IMG/VR virus record: IMGVR_UViG_3300032309_000989
Location: 1-35,286 of that record
Reading direction: 5' to 3' (one strand)
Length of the DNA: 35,286 nucleotides
Source: a virus
In this document: positions 20,308 to 26,796 of the stretch, piece after piece
How positions within the stretch are numbered: position 1 is the stretch's first letter
How the letters are laid out: each line of letters begins with the position of its first letter
Notes under the pieces: model-generated
The model's input: only the letters and a program-made list of their open reading frames with translations
The model's database searches: none
Told to the model about the DNA's origin: nothing
Translations under genes and position numbers: made by a program

Positions 20308-21053
20308 GGTGCGTTATAGTATGCGCCCTTGTCCGCTCCTGCTGTAATCGAGTTATCAACGTCCGTTGAAACAAAGTGCAAATCATCAGGAATTACAACA
20401 TTTCCAACTGTGATGTCCGATTTTCTCCACTGCTTCACGGTTGATTCTCCAGCTGATCCGGTTTGAATCTGTCCAATGTAAAAAATAGCTTCTCCAACAG
20501 TTAGTCCACCCATTAAAGTTGATGCGTAGGTTGCCGCATCTGTGTATGATGTGTATGTGCTGCTAATTTTAACGGTTGCCCCACCTGCGCGGTAATCGTC
20601 TACCTTATCGTAATCATCCTGTGTGCTTCCATATCCGGGTGCTTTTGCAATACCGCTTGTCACCCACACGCCGTATGTTGTGGATTTTGACAACGCCATG
20701 TATCCAAGCGTGTTTGTGTCAAAATCATCACCGCGGAATGCCCCCGCGCTGGAATCGTAGGCCAATTCTTGATCCGCGGAAATCAGCGCAAAATTGCCAG
20801 AAACGCTGATGAGCTTCATCACGGTGAATCGGCCAATCTGCATTTGCATCGAATAGTCTGAGCCGTCGTAGTTGACGAAAATCTTGTAAGGATGAACGTA
20901 GCCTTTGCCAGATGTAAAAACGCGGTCAATCGTCCCGCGATTTTTCAAGCGAACGACGGCATCCCTTAGTTGGTTCGCCCATTCTGCCGTAATTGCATCC
21001 CCTCGCTTTTTGACAGCAGGAACTACAATTGGAATATTGCTAGGTCTTCCCAT
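20304..21053 (-). CDS. Distal tail / virion protein, 249 aa
   Basis: MGRPSNIPIVVPAVKKRGDA, ITAEWANQLRDAVVRLKNRG at the N-terminus is a helical attachment segment of a kind found in small phage structural proteins; the rest is beta-rich with many Y, T and D (SSTYTSYTDAATYASTL, AGADKGAYYNAP end). No enzymatic motif. It starts on the stop of the preceding tail gene (TAATG overlap). Probably a component of the tail tip or a side fibre. Confidence 0.6.
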   Translation of the reverse strand: MGRPSNIPIVVPAVKKRGDAITAEWANQLRDAVVRLKNRGTIDRVFTSGKGYVHPYKIFVNYDGSDYSMQMQIGRFTVMKLISVSGNFALISADQELAYDSSAGAFRGDDFDTNTLGYMALSKSTTYGVWVTSGIAKAPGYGSTQDDYDKVDDYRAGGATVKISSTYTSYTDAATYASTLMGGLTVGEAIFYIGQIQTGSAGESTVKQWRKSDITVGNVVIPDDLHFVSTDVDNSITAGADKGAYYNAP

Positions 21054-21892
21054 TACGTAGGCTTGGTGTAAAGTTTAGTGTTCCACTCTTGCCCCGGTGG
21101 GCTCATCGTCCATGTGATCGAATAATCGCTGGTCGTTTCCTTGCCTTGTTTAGTTTGGCTATCGCTGATTGCGGTTAGTCTCCAATTCCTGCCTGCAATT
21201 ACCGGAGGATCGCCGTCTGGGTCAGGGTCAATCCATCCGAGCTTCCCTAGATATGAAGCGTCAACGCCGCCTTGATCTGTCGCGCTGTGCGTCCATTCAA
21301 CCTGTGAAACTTGCCATGTCTCTTGCCGTTGAGTAACAATGATTTCAAACCATGCCAAAGCGGACGCAAGTGTGATGGTTCCTACTGGATCGCCAAGCAA
21401 ATCCTCAATGTAATATGTCGCCTCGCTGGATGTCAGTAAGTTCTTTTCAAGCCTTCCGTCCAAACATCCTCGGATCAAATCTTGATCCTCTTGCGAAACA
21501 GTCGTTAAAAAATCAGGATGTGTCATAATCGGCACTTCCGTAAGCGTGGCATTGTATGCGTATGTCCCGCTGTCGTCGTTTTTGTCAAACTCCCAATCAG
21601 CAGAATAACCAGTGTAGGCAACGCGTATTTTTGTTAGTCCTCCTGGCTCATGTTCATGGCTAACGGAATCAACAGTTAGGAAATTCCACTTTGCCGACAA
21701 GTTAGGATACAACACGGTTGCAGACTGGCCTTTTTGAAATGCCGTTTGAATCGGTGTAGAGTCAAAATCAAACTTGCGGCAAGTGAATGTTTGCGTGCCT
21801 GACCATTTCCCTTTGTCGTCGAATCCGGCTTGGAAGTCAGGCCCAGGAATCCACGTGTAAGGCGCGATCCCGTATACGTTAGAAATGCTCAT
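21053..21892 (-). CDS. Tail protein after the tape measure, 279 aa
   Basis: MSISNVYGIAPYTWIPGPDF ... contains FTCRKFDFDSTPIQTAFQKG and ends TWTMSPPGQEWNTKLYTKPT. It follows the tape measure directly (overlapping stop-start), the usual place of the distal tail or hub proteins. It is a beta-rich soluble protein, with LTEVPIMTHPDFL in the middle. I cannot assign it to a named family; distal tail/hub adaptor is the positional inference. Confidence 0.6.
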   Translation of the reverse strand: MSISNVYGIAPYTWIPGPDFQAGFDDKGKWSGTQTFTCRKFDFDSTPIQTAFQKGQSATVLYPNLSAKWNFLTVDSVSHEHEPGGLTKIRVAYTGYSADWEFDKNDDSGTYAYNATLTEVPIMTHPDFLTTVSQEDQDLIRGCLDGRLEKNLLTSSEATYYIEDLLGDPVGTITLASALAWFEIIVTQRQETWQVSQVEWTHSATDQGGVDASYLGKLGWIDPDPDGDPPVIAGRNWRLTAISDSQTKQGKETTSDYSITWTMSPPGQEWNTKLYTKPT

Positions 21893-23064
21893 TTGAAATA
21901 TATTGGGTTAACGTTTGTTTTGTAAATCAATTTCAAAACGTTCAAAATTGCCTCGTTATATCCTTCAGGTGGATTGTAGCCAAATGCCCATTGTGGCTTT
22001 GTTTCTTCTTGTTTTTTCATTGTGTTTGCGAGATTGGACGGCGGCCCCGCAAATGCGACAGGCGACGGTTCAAACATGCTTTGCAATGGAGTTCCTGCGA
22101 CTAGGCTTTTGATCGCGTCTTTGATTGCTTGTCCGATCTTTGCGCCGATTTCTTCGGCCCATCCGACAAATCCGGATTTTAGGTCGTCAAATACTTTACC
22201 GAATCCGACTTGCCCGATGTATTCAAATGTGTTTCGCAATGTTGCTCCTGCACGTTCCAGCCATTCTGCCGCTTTTCCTACGCCGTCAAAGATTTCCTTT
22301 AATGATTTTGCTACGATTTGTCCGGTGTTTCCACCTGTTAACCCTTTTACAAATGCGCTAGAAAGTTGTAGTTGTGCAAGTTTAAATCTTCCAGTTTCGT
22401 CTCCGACAGCTTCCAATCCGTCAATATATTTGTCGGTCATTTTCAACAATGGCCCAAGATTATTAATTGCCGTTTGTCTGATTTCAGCCATGCCGTCAGC
22501 AAATACTTTGCCATATTTCAAAAGGCCCTTGCCGCCAAATAGCTTTTCAATGTATGCGTTCGCCGTTTCTCTAGGAAGATTATTTACGCTCATCGCCTCA
22601 AAGATAGAGTTGATTCGCTCCGCTGGTTTCATCCGCATCAGGTCGCCAAGCGACAAACCTAAATCGCTAAAGATATTCCAAACGTCATCCTTTTCGCTTT
22701 TCTTGGCAGCTTCAACTGATTCGTAAATTGCCTTTGAAAAAGTCAAAAGCTGTTTACCTGATTCTCCAGAATCCGCGCCTGCAAGTTTCAGCTGCTCATT
22801 CAAAATCATAAGTTCTTGCGCTGACTCGCCAGTAAGCGCGGCAAGGTCTTTCAATTCCCCTGCAAAGTCAAAAATTGCCGTCGCGCCTTCGACTAGAAAT
22901 TGTATCGACTTGCCTACCCAGTCAGTTCCAAACTCCCCAACCTTCCGAGCCGCGCCGATGCCGACTTCCTTGGAAAACTTGCCAAACATCCCGCCGATGT
23001 TTTTCAGTCCGGTTTTTACCGCCGTCCCGTCAAACCCTACTTTTACTGTGGTGTTAATCGACAT
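21889..23064 (-). CDS. Tail tape measure protein (short)
   Basis: 391 aa. N-terminal VKVGFDGTAVKTGLKNIGGM is the usual opening of tape measure proteins; residues 60-250 carry helix-rich repeats (LAALTGESAQELMILNEQLK, GADSGESGKQLLTFSKAIYE) and a hydrophobic stretch follows (KIGQAIKDAIKSLVAGTPLQ). By the rule of about 0.15 nm of tail per residue, the tail would be near 60 nm, short for a siphovirus. It follows the G/GT chaperone pair, as in lambda-like tails. A lytic transglycosylase domain is not visible. Confidence 0.8.
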   Translation of the reverse strand: MSINTTVKVGFDGTAVKTGLKNIGGMFGKFSKEVGIGAARKVGEFGTDWVGKSIQFLVEGATAIFDFAGELKDLAALTGESAQELMILNEQLKLAGADSGESGKQLLTFSKAIYESVEAAKKSEKDDVWNIFSDLGLSLGDLMRMKPAERINSIFEAMSVNNLPRETANAYIEKLFGGKGLLKYGKVFADGMAEIRQTAINNLGPLLKMTDKYIDGLEAVGDETGRFKLAQLQLSSAFVKGLTGGNTGQIVAKSLKEIFDGVGKAAEWLERAGATLRNTFEYIGQVGFGKVFDDLKSGFVGWAEEIGAKIGQAIKDAIKSLVAGTPLQSMFEPSPVAFAGPPSNLANTMKKQEETKPQWAFGYNPPEGYNEAILNVLKLIYKTNVNPIYFK

Positions 23065-23658
23065 ACTTAAAATCCTTTCTTGCTAGATCATCGAAGCGTT
23101 TTTCCATCTTAGGATCAAGTTCCATGTTTGCCACCCACCGATACCGATTGCCTAACGAAATTCCGTTTGCCATCATTATTTGTAGTAGCTTGCTCATGTC
23201 CGTTTCCCATATCAAATGTTGCGCGCTTACGTTGTGCTTCATTGCAAACAACTCAACCGACGCTAGCCAGTGGGGATTTGCGCTTGGCCCTCCTGCTTTC
23301 CCCCGCCCTCGCTTTCTGCCGCGCTGAGTTTCGTCGCTGTAATCCGTTCTACCAGCCCTTCAATGACTGCGGGTAGTTCTTCTTCAAAATCCAGCATGAA
23401 GTCCACTACGGCCTTGTGACGGTCATCAGCGGTCATCTTGCGGAGTTCCACGATCATTGCCGAGCTTGCGTAGCACAACAACGCGACTTCGTGCATTGCG
23501 TGGGTTTGCGATTGCTGGCTTTCTATGTCGCTGAATAGGACATTGCCCCACGACTTCAAAAGCTCGTAGCGTCCTGCCGTCAATACCAGTTCCCGCCCTG
23601 CCAGTGTGAGCGGTGCGCCTGTCCACGCCGTAGCCAAAATGTTGTGTCGTGTTTTCAT
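23054..23658 (-). CDS. Tail assembly chaperone, -1 frameshift fusion (gpGT-like)
   Basis: Ribosomes that slip -1 at GGGAAAG (23302-23296) leave the short frame after codon 121 and read GKAGGPSANPHWLASVELF... into a second frame. That frame stays open without a stop from the slip site to the stop at 23054. Its coding part (KHNVSAQHLIWETDMSKLLQ, ANGISLGNRYRWVANMELD) has no ATG until late and lies exactly where lambda T would be. The predicted product is 201 aa. The longer form normally bridges chaperone and tape measure during tail assembly. Confidence 0.75.
23263..23658 (-). CDS. Tail assembly chaperone, short form (gpG-like)
   Basis: 131 aa: MKTRHNILATAWTGAPLTLA ... VVDFMLDFEEELPAVIEGLV... 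The protein starts with a small beta part and continues in helices, as in other tail chaperones that bind the tape measure. It lies between tail tube-like genes and the tape measure gene. Near its end the frame carries G GGA AAG, the lambda slippery heptamer, and terminates at TAG 23263 if no shift occurs. Confidence 0.75.
   Translation of the reverse strand: MKTRHNILATAWTGAPLTLAGRELVLTAGRYELLKSWGNVLFSDIESQQSQTHAMHEVALLCYASSAMIVELRKMTADDRHKAVVDFMLDFEEELPAVIEGLVERITATKLSAAESEGGGKQEGQAQIPTG
23296..23302 (-). promoter_or_regulatory. Programmed -1 ribosomal frameshift site GGGAAAG
   Basis: The heptamer is in the X-XXY-YYZ register of the upstream frame (GGA AAG codons, 360 nt from the start codon to AAG). 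It is the same heptamer as in lambda G-T. It is embedded in a G-rich run on the minus strand. Confidence 0.75.
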
Positions 23659-24227
23659 CCTTGAAGTCTGCTTAAAAATTCGTTGCGCTCATGCCGTGGC
23701 AATTTGATATCGAGCAATACCGATGCGTGCTCATTTTCCATGAAAACGCTGCGCTTGGCTGTGTGAAATAGGTCAAAGCATGTTTTCCGATTCGCCACAA
23801 ACGCTAGGATGTAGCTTTCGGGATTTGACGGGAATCGTGAAACAAACATTGGAATATCAGAGATTCCACGCAATCCCGGCAATTCGATTCCACGCGCTTT
23901 TAAGTAGTCAACCGCGTAGTCGAGCCAATTACTGATTGACATGGAACTTACTGGCCGCGCCGATATGAACGTGCAGATTTCCGCAAACGGATGAGAATCG
24001 ACTAGCTTTTTAATTCCTGTCCAGTGTTCGACACAAGCCTGTGATGTGTGCTTGCCGTCGTCACTTGCTGGTTCTAGCGAGAACCTGGCGTATTGCCGCC
24101 CGTTCGACTCGCTGTTGATGAGATCCAACGGACAATCCTTTTTAAGCGGAATGGCGCAAGCCATTAATGCGCTGACAAGATTGATGTCGCCCGATTGCGT
24201 TGCGTTGTTGCCGTTGTAGTTTTCCAT
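23655..24227 (-). CDS. Hypothetical tail-block protein, 190 aa
   Basis: MENYNGNNATQSGDINLVSA, then VSALMACAIPLKKDCPLDLI and WTGIKKLVDSHPFAEICTFI. Soluble alpha/beta protein without a motif I recognise. I use the ATG at 24227 rather than an in-frame TTG at 24242. It lies between the putative tail tube gene and the chaperone gene and overlaps the latter by ATGA. A tail-assembly or virion role is inferred only from its place. Confidence 0.55.
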   Translation of the reverse strand: MENYNGNNATQSGDINLVSALMACAIPLKKDCPLDLINSESNGRQYARFSLEPASDDGKHTSQACVEHWTGIKKLVDSHPFAEICTFISARPVSSMSISNWLDYAVDYLKARGIELPGLRGISDIPMFVSRFPSNPESYILAFVANRKTCFDLFHTAKRSVFMENEHASVLLDIKLPRHERNEFLSRLQG

Positions 24228-24243
24228 TTTCTTAGGTGTCAAA

Positions 24244-24678
24244 TCAGGTTAGCGCGACAACAGTTCCAGCGGCGACAAACGGACAATAAATGCCGGCCAA
24301 CGATCCTTCTTCGAAGCCGGTTGCGGTTGGCTTAATGCTGTTGCCGGTAATAATGATGCTTGCTCCTGTTGCCGAGGCGATGCTCTCTCCGAGTCCTTCG
24401 TTAAGCCGTGTGCGCGAATTGCTCGTCGTGTTCGCCAAGGTAATCACGCTGCCGATGTGATCGACTAGTCCAGTTCCTTTGGTTTTGATAATGCCGTCAA
24501 CGCTGATGTCTTTTTTTGGATTGTAAACGGCAAGTCCGACGTCGCATCCGATGTGATCCGGTGCCATGACGGTTTCACTTGTGCCGTCAAAGCTAACAGA
24601 ACCGACATACAAGCCGGTAGCTGTAGCGTCATCTGCTAGTCCAAATTGTGCTGTCCCGTAAACTGTGGCAAGGCTCAT
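24244..24678 (-). CDS. Putative major tail (tube) protein, 144 aa
   Basis: MSLATVYGTAQFGLADDATA... then YVGSVSFDGTSETVMAPDHI and a beta-rich body (DISVDGIIKTKGTGLVDHIG) ending VAAGTVVALT. Compact all-beta protein following the tail terminator-like gene, in the position of the tube protein in lambda-type tails (terminator, tube, chaperones, tape measure). Its length is on the short side for a major tail protein. No signature motif confirms the call. Confidence 0.55.
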   Translation of the reverse strand: MSLATVYGTAQFGLADDATATGLYVGSVSFDGTSETVMAPDHIGCDVGLAVYNPKKDISVDGIIKTKGTGLVDHIGSVITLANTTSNSRTRLNEGLGESIASATGASIIITGNSIKPTATGFEEGSLAGIYCPFVAAGTVVALT

Positions 24679-25133
24679 GTCGATTGTGGTTGCTGATTGT
24701 TAAGGCAAGCGGTTATGACTAGGTCATAGGATGTGATTCGTCGCTCGTCTCTAACAGAAATAATACCAGAACTTGTTAGATTGTCAAACACCTGCAAATT
24801 GTTAGACGCGTTTAAGAAATCCAAAGATTTACGGTTTCCAAGGATTTCAAACAATCCTGACTCCATTGTTACCGCGTCGGCATATGTTGTGCCGGATTGC
24901 GTGGATTCCTCTGGCACGGTGTGAAGTTCTACCGTCAAACCAACTTCCATCACCCCGTGTAACCTTACCCCGTTCTGCTCAACTACGTTTGACGACCCGT
25001 CAATCACTACAATCAGCGGCATGACTACGTCCTCTTGTTCTCCGTTCATGACAACAGGAACGTCCTCAAGCAATGGGTAGCTTCGTTTCTGGTCGTCAAT
25101 CCACGATTTTACAGCTTGCTTTACTTGGTTCAT
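24675..25133 (-). CDS. Tail terminator / minor tail protein U-like, 152 aa
   Basis: MNQVKQAVKSWIDDQKRSYP, LLEDVPVVMNGEQEDVVMPL: a helix, then strands with an acidic loop, followed by VEVGLTVELHTVPEESTQSG-like strands. This order (helix, strand pairs, terminal hairpin) and the place between head-tail completion and tube genes suggest the tail terminator. The gene contains a copy of TTGACAATCTAACA with a TATTAT box. It overlaps both neighbours by ATGA. Confidence 0.55.
   Translation of the reverse strand: MNQVKQAVKSWIDDQKRSYPLLEDVPVVMNGEQEDVVMPLIVVIDGSSNVVEQNGVRLHGVMEVGLTVELHTVPEESTQSGTTYADAVTMESGLFEILGNRKSLDFLNASNNLQVFDNLTSSGIISVRDERRITSYDLVITACLNNQQPQST
24760..24787 (-). promoter_or_regulatory. 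Internal promoter-like copy of the TTGACAATCTAACA element
   Basis: TTGACA (24787-24782), 16 nt, TATTAT (24765-24760), followed by TTCTGTTAGAG. It lies inside the terminator-like gene and 80-90 nt upstream of the tail tube-like gene, whose high expression it could support. The in-frame peptide is DNLTSSGIISVRD. Confidence 0.45.
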
Positions 25134-25807
25134 GATTTTTTATCTGCTTCTTTAAGTGCTTTGCGATACCATTTAACTGTTGATTTTAACGCTTTTTCGA
25201 TTGAATCGGTAGTATGTAAAGTAGATAAAACATACTCGTCACTTACCCATGGAACTGTTGATACAAGCGTTGATTGTGATTTAAAGTCCGATGATCCGGC
25301 TTTTCCTTTTCCGAGCTTGGCCCACTTTTGCGCATATGCCAAAAAGTTTTTGCCGATGTTGATTCGTGCGGTTCCGGTTTGCTTTTTGGCAATGTCCATT
25401 GATGCGCCCAGCCATGATCCTTTTGCCATGCCTGCGTTTTTGTTTTTAATTGACATTGCCTTGTCAAATGTTCTACGTCTTGCGCTTTTCCAGTTTTTGA
25501 TACGCTTGTTTTTGTATTTTAAATTAGAATTGATCCAAACTATAATTTCTTCTGCCGTGTTCAAATCTACTTTTACTTTTGGATTATCTAAAATTCCAAC
25601 GAATTTAAGGCCGTCCCTGCGTATGTTTTGTATTTGTTTTTTGCGGGTTCCTGTTTTTCCATAAATTTGTGTAGAAAATGCGAGTTCCCGCCCAACTTGA
25701 ACACCCCACCGTGTGACCGCTTGCCCGGTATTGTCTCCAAACATCTTAGAATATTTTTTTAAAGACGCTTGGAGTTTAGCGTTGTCATTTTGTATTTTTA
25801 GCTTCAT
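25130..25807 (-). CDS. HK97 gp10/lambda Z-like neck protein, 225 aa
   Basis: Strongly basic (many K and R): MKLKIQNDNAKLQASLKKYS, TRWGVQVGRELAFSTQIYGK, KSARRRTFDKAMSIKNKNAG. An N-terminal helix followed by a 'G..V...A...P.... ' type basic body is like minor tail proteins of the gp10/Z group, which complete the tail before joining heads. It lies directly upstream of the terminator-like gene, the usual order. Not a certain family match. Confidence 0.55.
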   Translation of the reverse strand: MKLKIQNDNAKLQASLKKYSKMFGDNTGQAVTRWGVQVGRELAFSTQIYGKTGTRKKQIQNIRRDGLKFVGILDNPKVKVDLNTAEEIIVWINSNLKYKNKRIKNWKSARRRTFDKAMSIKNKNAGMAKGSWLGASMDIAKKQTGTARINIGKNFLAYAQKWAKLGKGKAGSSDFKSQSTLVSTVPWVSDEYVLSTLHTTDSIEKALKSTVKWYRKALKEADKKS

Positions 25808-26136
25808 GCCTTCGTCGGGTCTTTAAGTCTAACGGTTACAAACGATGCGCCTACGTCTACGCCATCGACACGGAATGACAAACCACGCGCCGTTGCCAGT
25901 TTGCCGACATAGAAAATACCCGCTTCCGTATATGCCGCCGTCCAATCGGACAATCTAACAACGCAATCAAGATTCGTGTCCGTGTCCATGCCGATTTCCG
26001 CATATTGCCGCGAATTAGCAACGTCGTTCATCACGGCATTTACCGCACTCCCGCCATTAACCGTTAATGGTTCACTCCCAATTACCGCAAATCCGGTTTC
26101 AGATGCCGATGACAGAAATGCGGTTAGCTGACTCAT
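25804..26136 (-). CDS. Head-tail joining-like protein, 110 aa
   Basis: MSQLTAFLSSASETGFAVIG, NGGSAVNAVMNDVANSRQYA... then LDCVVRLSDWTAAYTEAGIF and DVGASFVTVRLKDPTKA. Compact beta-rich protein; the sequence of events (strands, then 'G-x-x-F-x-V-x-x-x-x-D') is like small FII/head completion proteins. The start sits directly behind a TGTTAGACTAACGAC palindrome. It overlaps the glycosyltransferase by ATGA. Confidence 0.55.
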   Translation of the reverse strand: MSQLTAFLSSASETGFAVIGSEPLTVNGGSAVNAVMNDVANSRQYAEIGMDTDTNLDCVVRLSDWTAAYTEAGIFYVGKLATARGLSFRVDGVDVGASFVTVRLKDPTKA

Positions 26137-26714
26137 GTCGTTAGTCTAACAGGTTCCGGTGCTGCTGTCAATTCTGCGTCGTGACGGTAAGTGCAAAGCA
26201 CCTTGTCAATGTGGAATCCAGATCGGATTTTCTTCCGTGTTTGCCGCGCCCAGATAATGTCTTCGCCGTAATTGCATTCCCCAAATTGGCATGATTTGAC
26301 AAGCTCGCGCTTCCATACACAAACGTGCCACGGTGCGCGGAGTGTAATTGCGTTAGGTTGAAACGGTTGATCCTGATTGTTTAGTCCGAAAACCACCTTG
26401 GAAAATGCGCCGTTGTAATAGCTGTTTTGCTCAAACGTAATCACATCAGCTTCTAAGCGGATCGCGTCCAGGATGGATGCGACGTAATCCGGCTCGATGT
26501 CGTCGTCGTCGTCAACAAATGCAATGTATTCTCCAAGCGCAATGTCTAGCAACGCTTGCCGTTTTGCGCCGATTGTGCGCGTCTGGTTGTCAGAAAACGC
26601 CAAATGCTCAACTGGCAAATCACCGATCTGCTTTGCTATTTTTTCTGAGAGCTTTGCGAGTTGTTCTTTTCTGCTTGGAATCGTCGGTGTTAGGATGCTG
26701 AGTTGGATTTTCAT
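26133..26714 (-). CDS. Family 2-like glycosyltransferase, 193 aa
   Basis: MKIQLSILTPTIPSRKEQLA is the N-terminal beta-strand/loop of GT-A enzymes, and GEYIAFVDDDDDIEPDYVAS (61-80) is the DxD metal/nucleotide-sugar site in an unusually long D run. It ends with a KVLCTYRHDAE acceptor-like strand. It would transfer a sugar from an NDP donor. It is short for a GT2 enzyme. It follows the 741-aa glycosyltransferase/methyltransferase gene and the KGD protein, and is followed by head-tail genes, so the acceptor is possibly a virion protein or the capsid. Confidence 0.75.
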   Translation of the reverse strand: MKIQLSILTPTIPSRKEQLAKLSEKIAKQIGDLPVEHLAFSDNQTRTIGAKRQALLDIALGEYIAFVDDDDDIEPDYVASILDAIRLEADVITFEQNSYYNGAFSKVVFGLNNQDQPFQPNAITLRAPWHVCVWKRELVKSCQFGECNYGEDIIWARQTRKKIRSGFHIDKVLCTYRHDAELTAAPEPVRLTT

Positions 26715-26796
26715 GTTTTCGGAATATTAGATCGTAGTTGTTTTTGTATTTTGCGTGATCGACTGGTCTCGGTGTGTCTCCTTTTCCTGCGCTCAT
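26620..26796 (-). CDS. Small KGDxPRPV-type phage protein, 58 aa
   Basis: MSAGKGDTPRPVDHAKYKNN, then YDLIFRKHENPTQ. K-G-D-x-P-R-P-V-[DN]-x-x-x-[YF]-x-x-[NQ]-[FY]-[DE]-x-I-F is a highly conserved short phage peptide signature whose role is unknown. The ATG at 26796 overlaps the stop of the large fusion gene (ATGA), and the last 95 nt overlap the glycosyltransferase start in another frame. The C-terminal part is basic and low in complexity, as expected when two genes share DNA; other members are often only about 25-50 aa. Confidence 0.65.
   Translation of the reverse strand: MSAGKGDTPRPVDHAKYKNNYDLIFRKHENPTQHPNTDDSKQKRTTRKALRKNSKADR

Noticed and set aside
22022-22726. 234-codon plus-strand frame opposite the tape measure
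   Set aside because: Antisense to a clear tape measure gene; rich in S, P, F, R as expected from reverse-complement reading. No plus-strand gene is supported anywhere.
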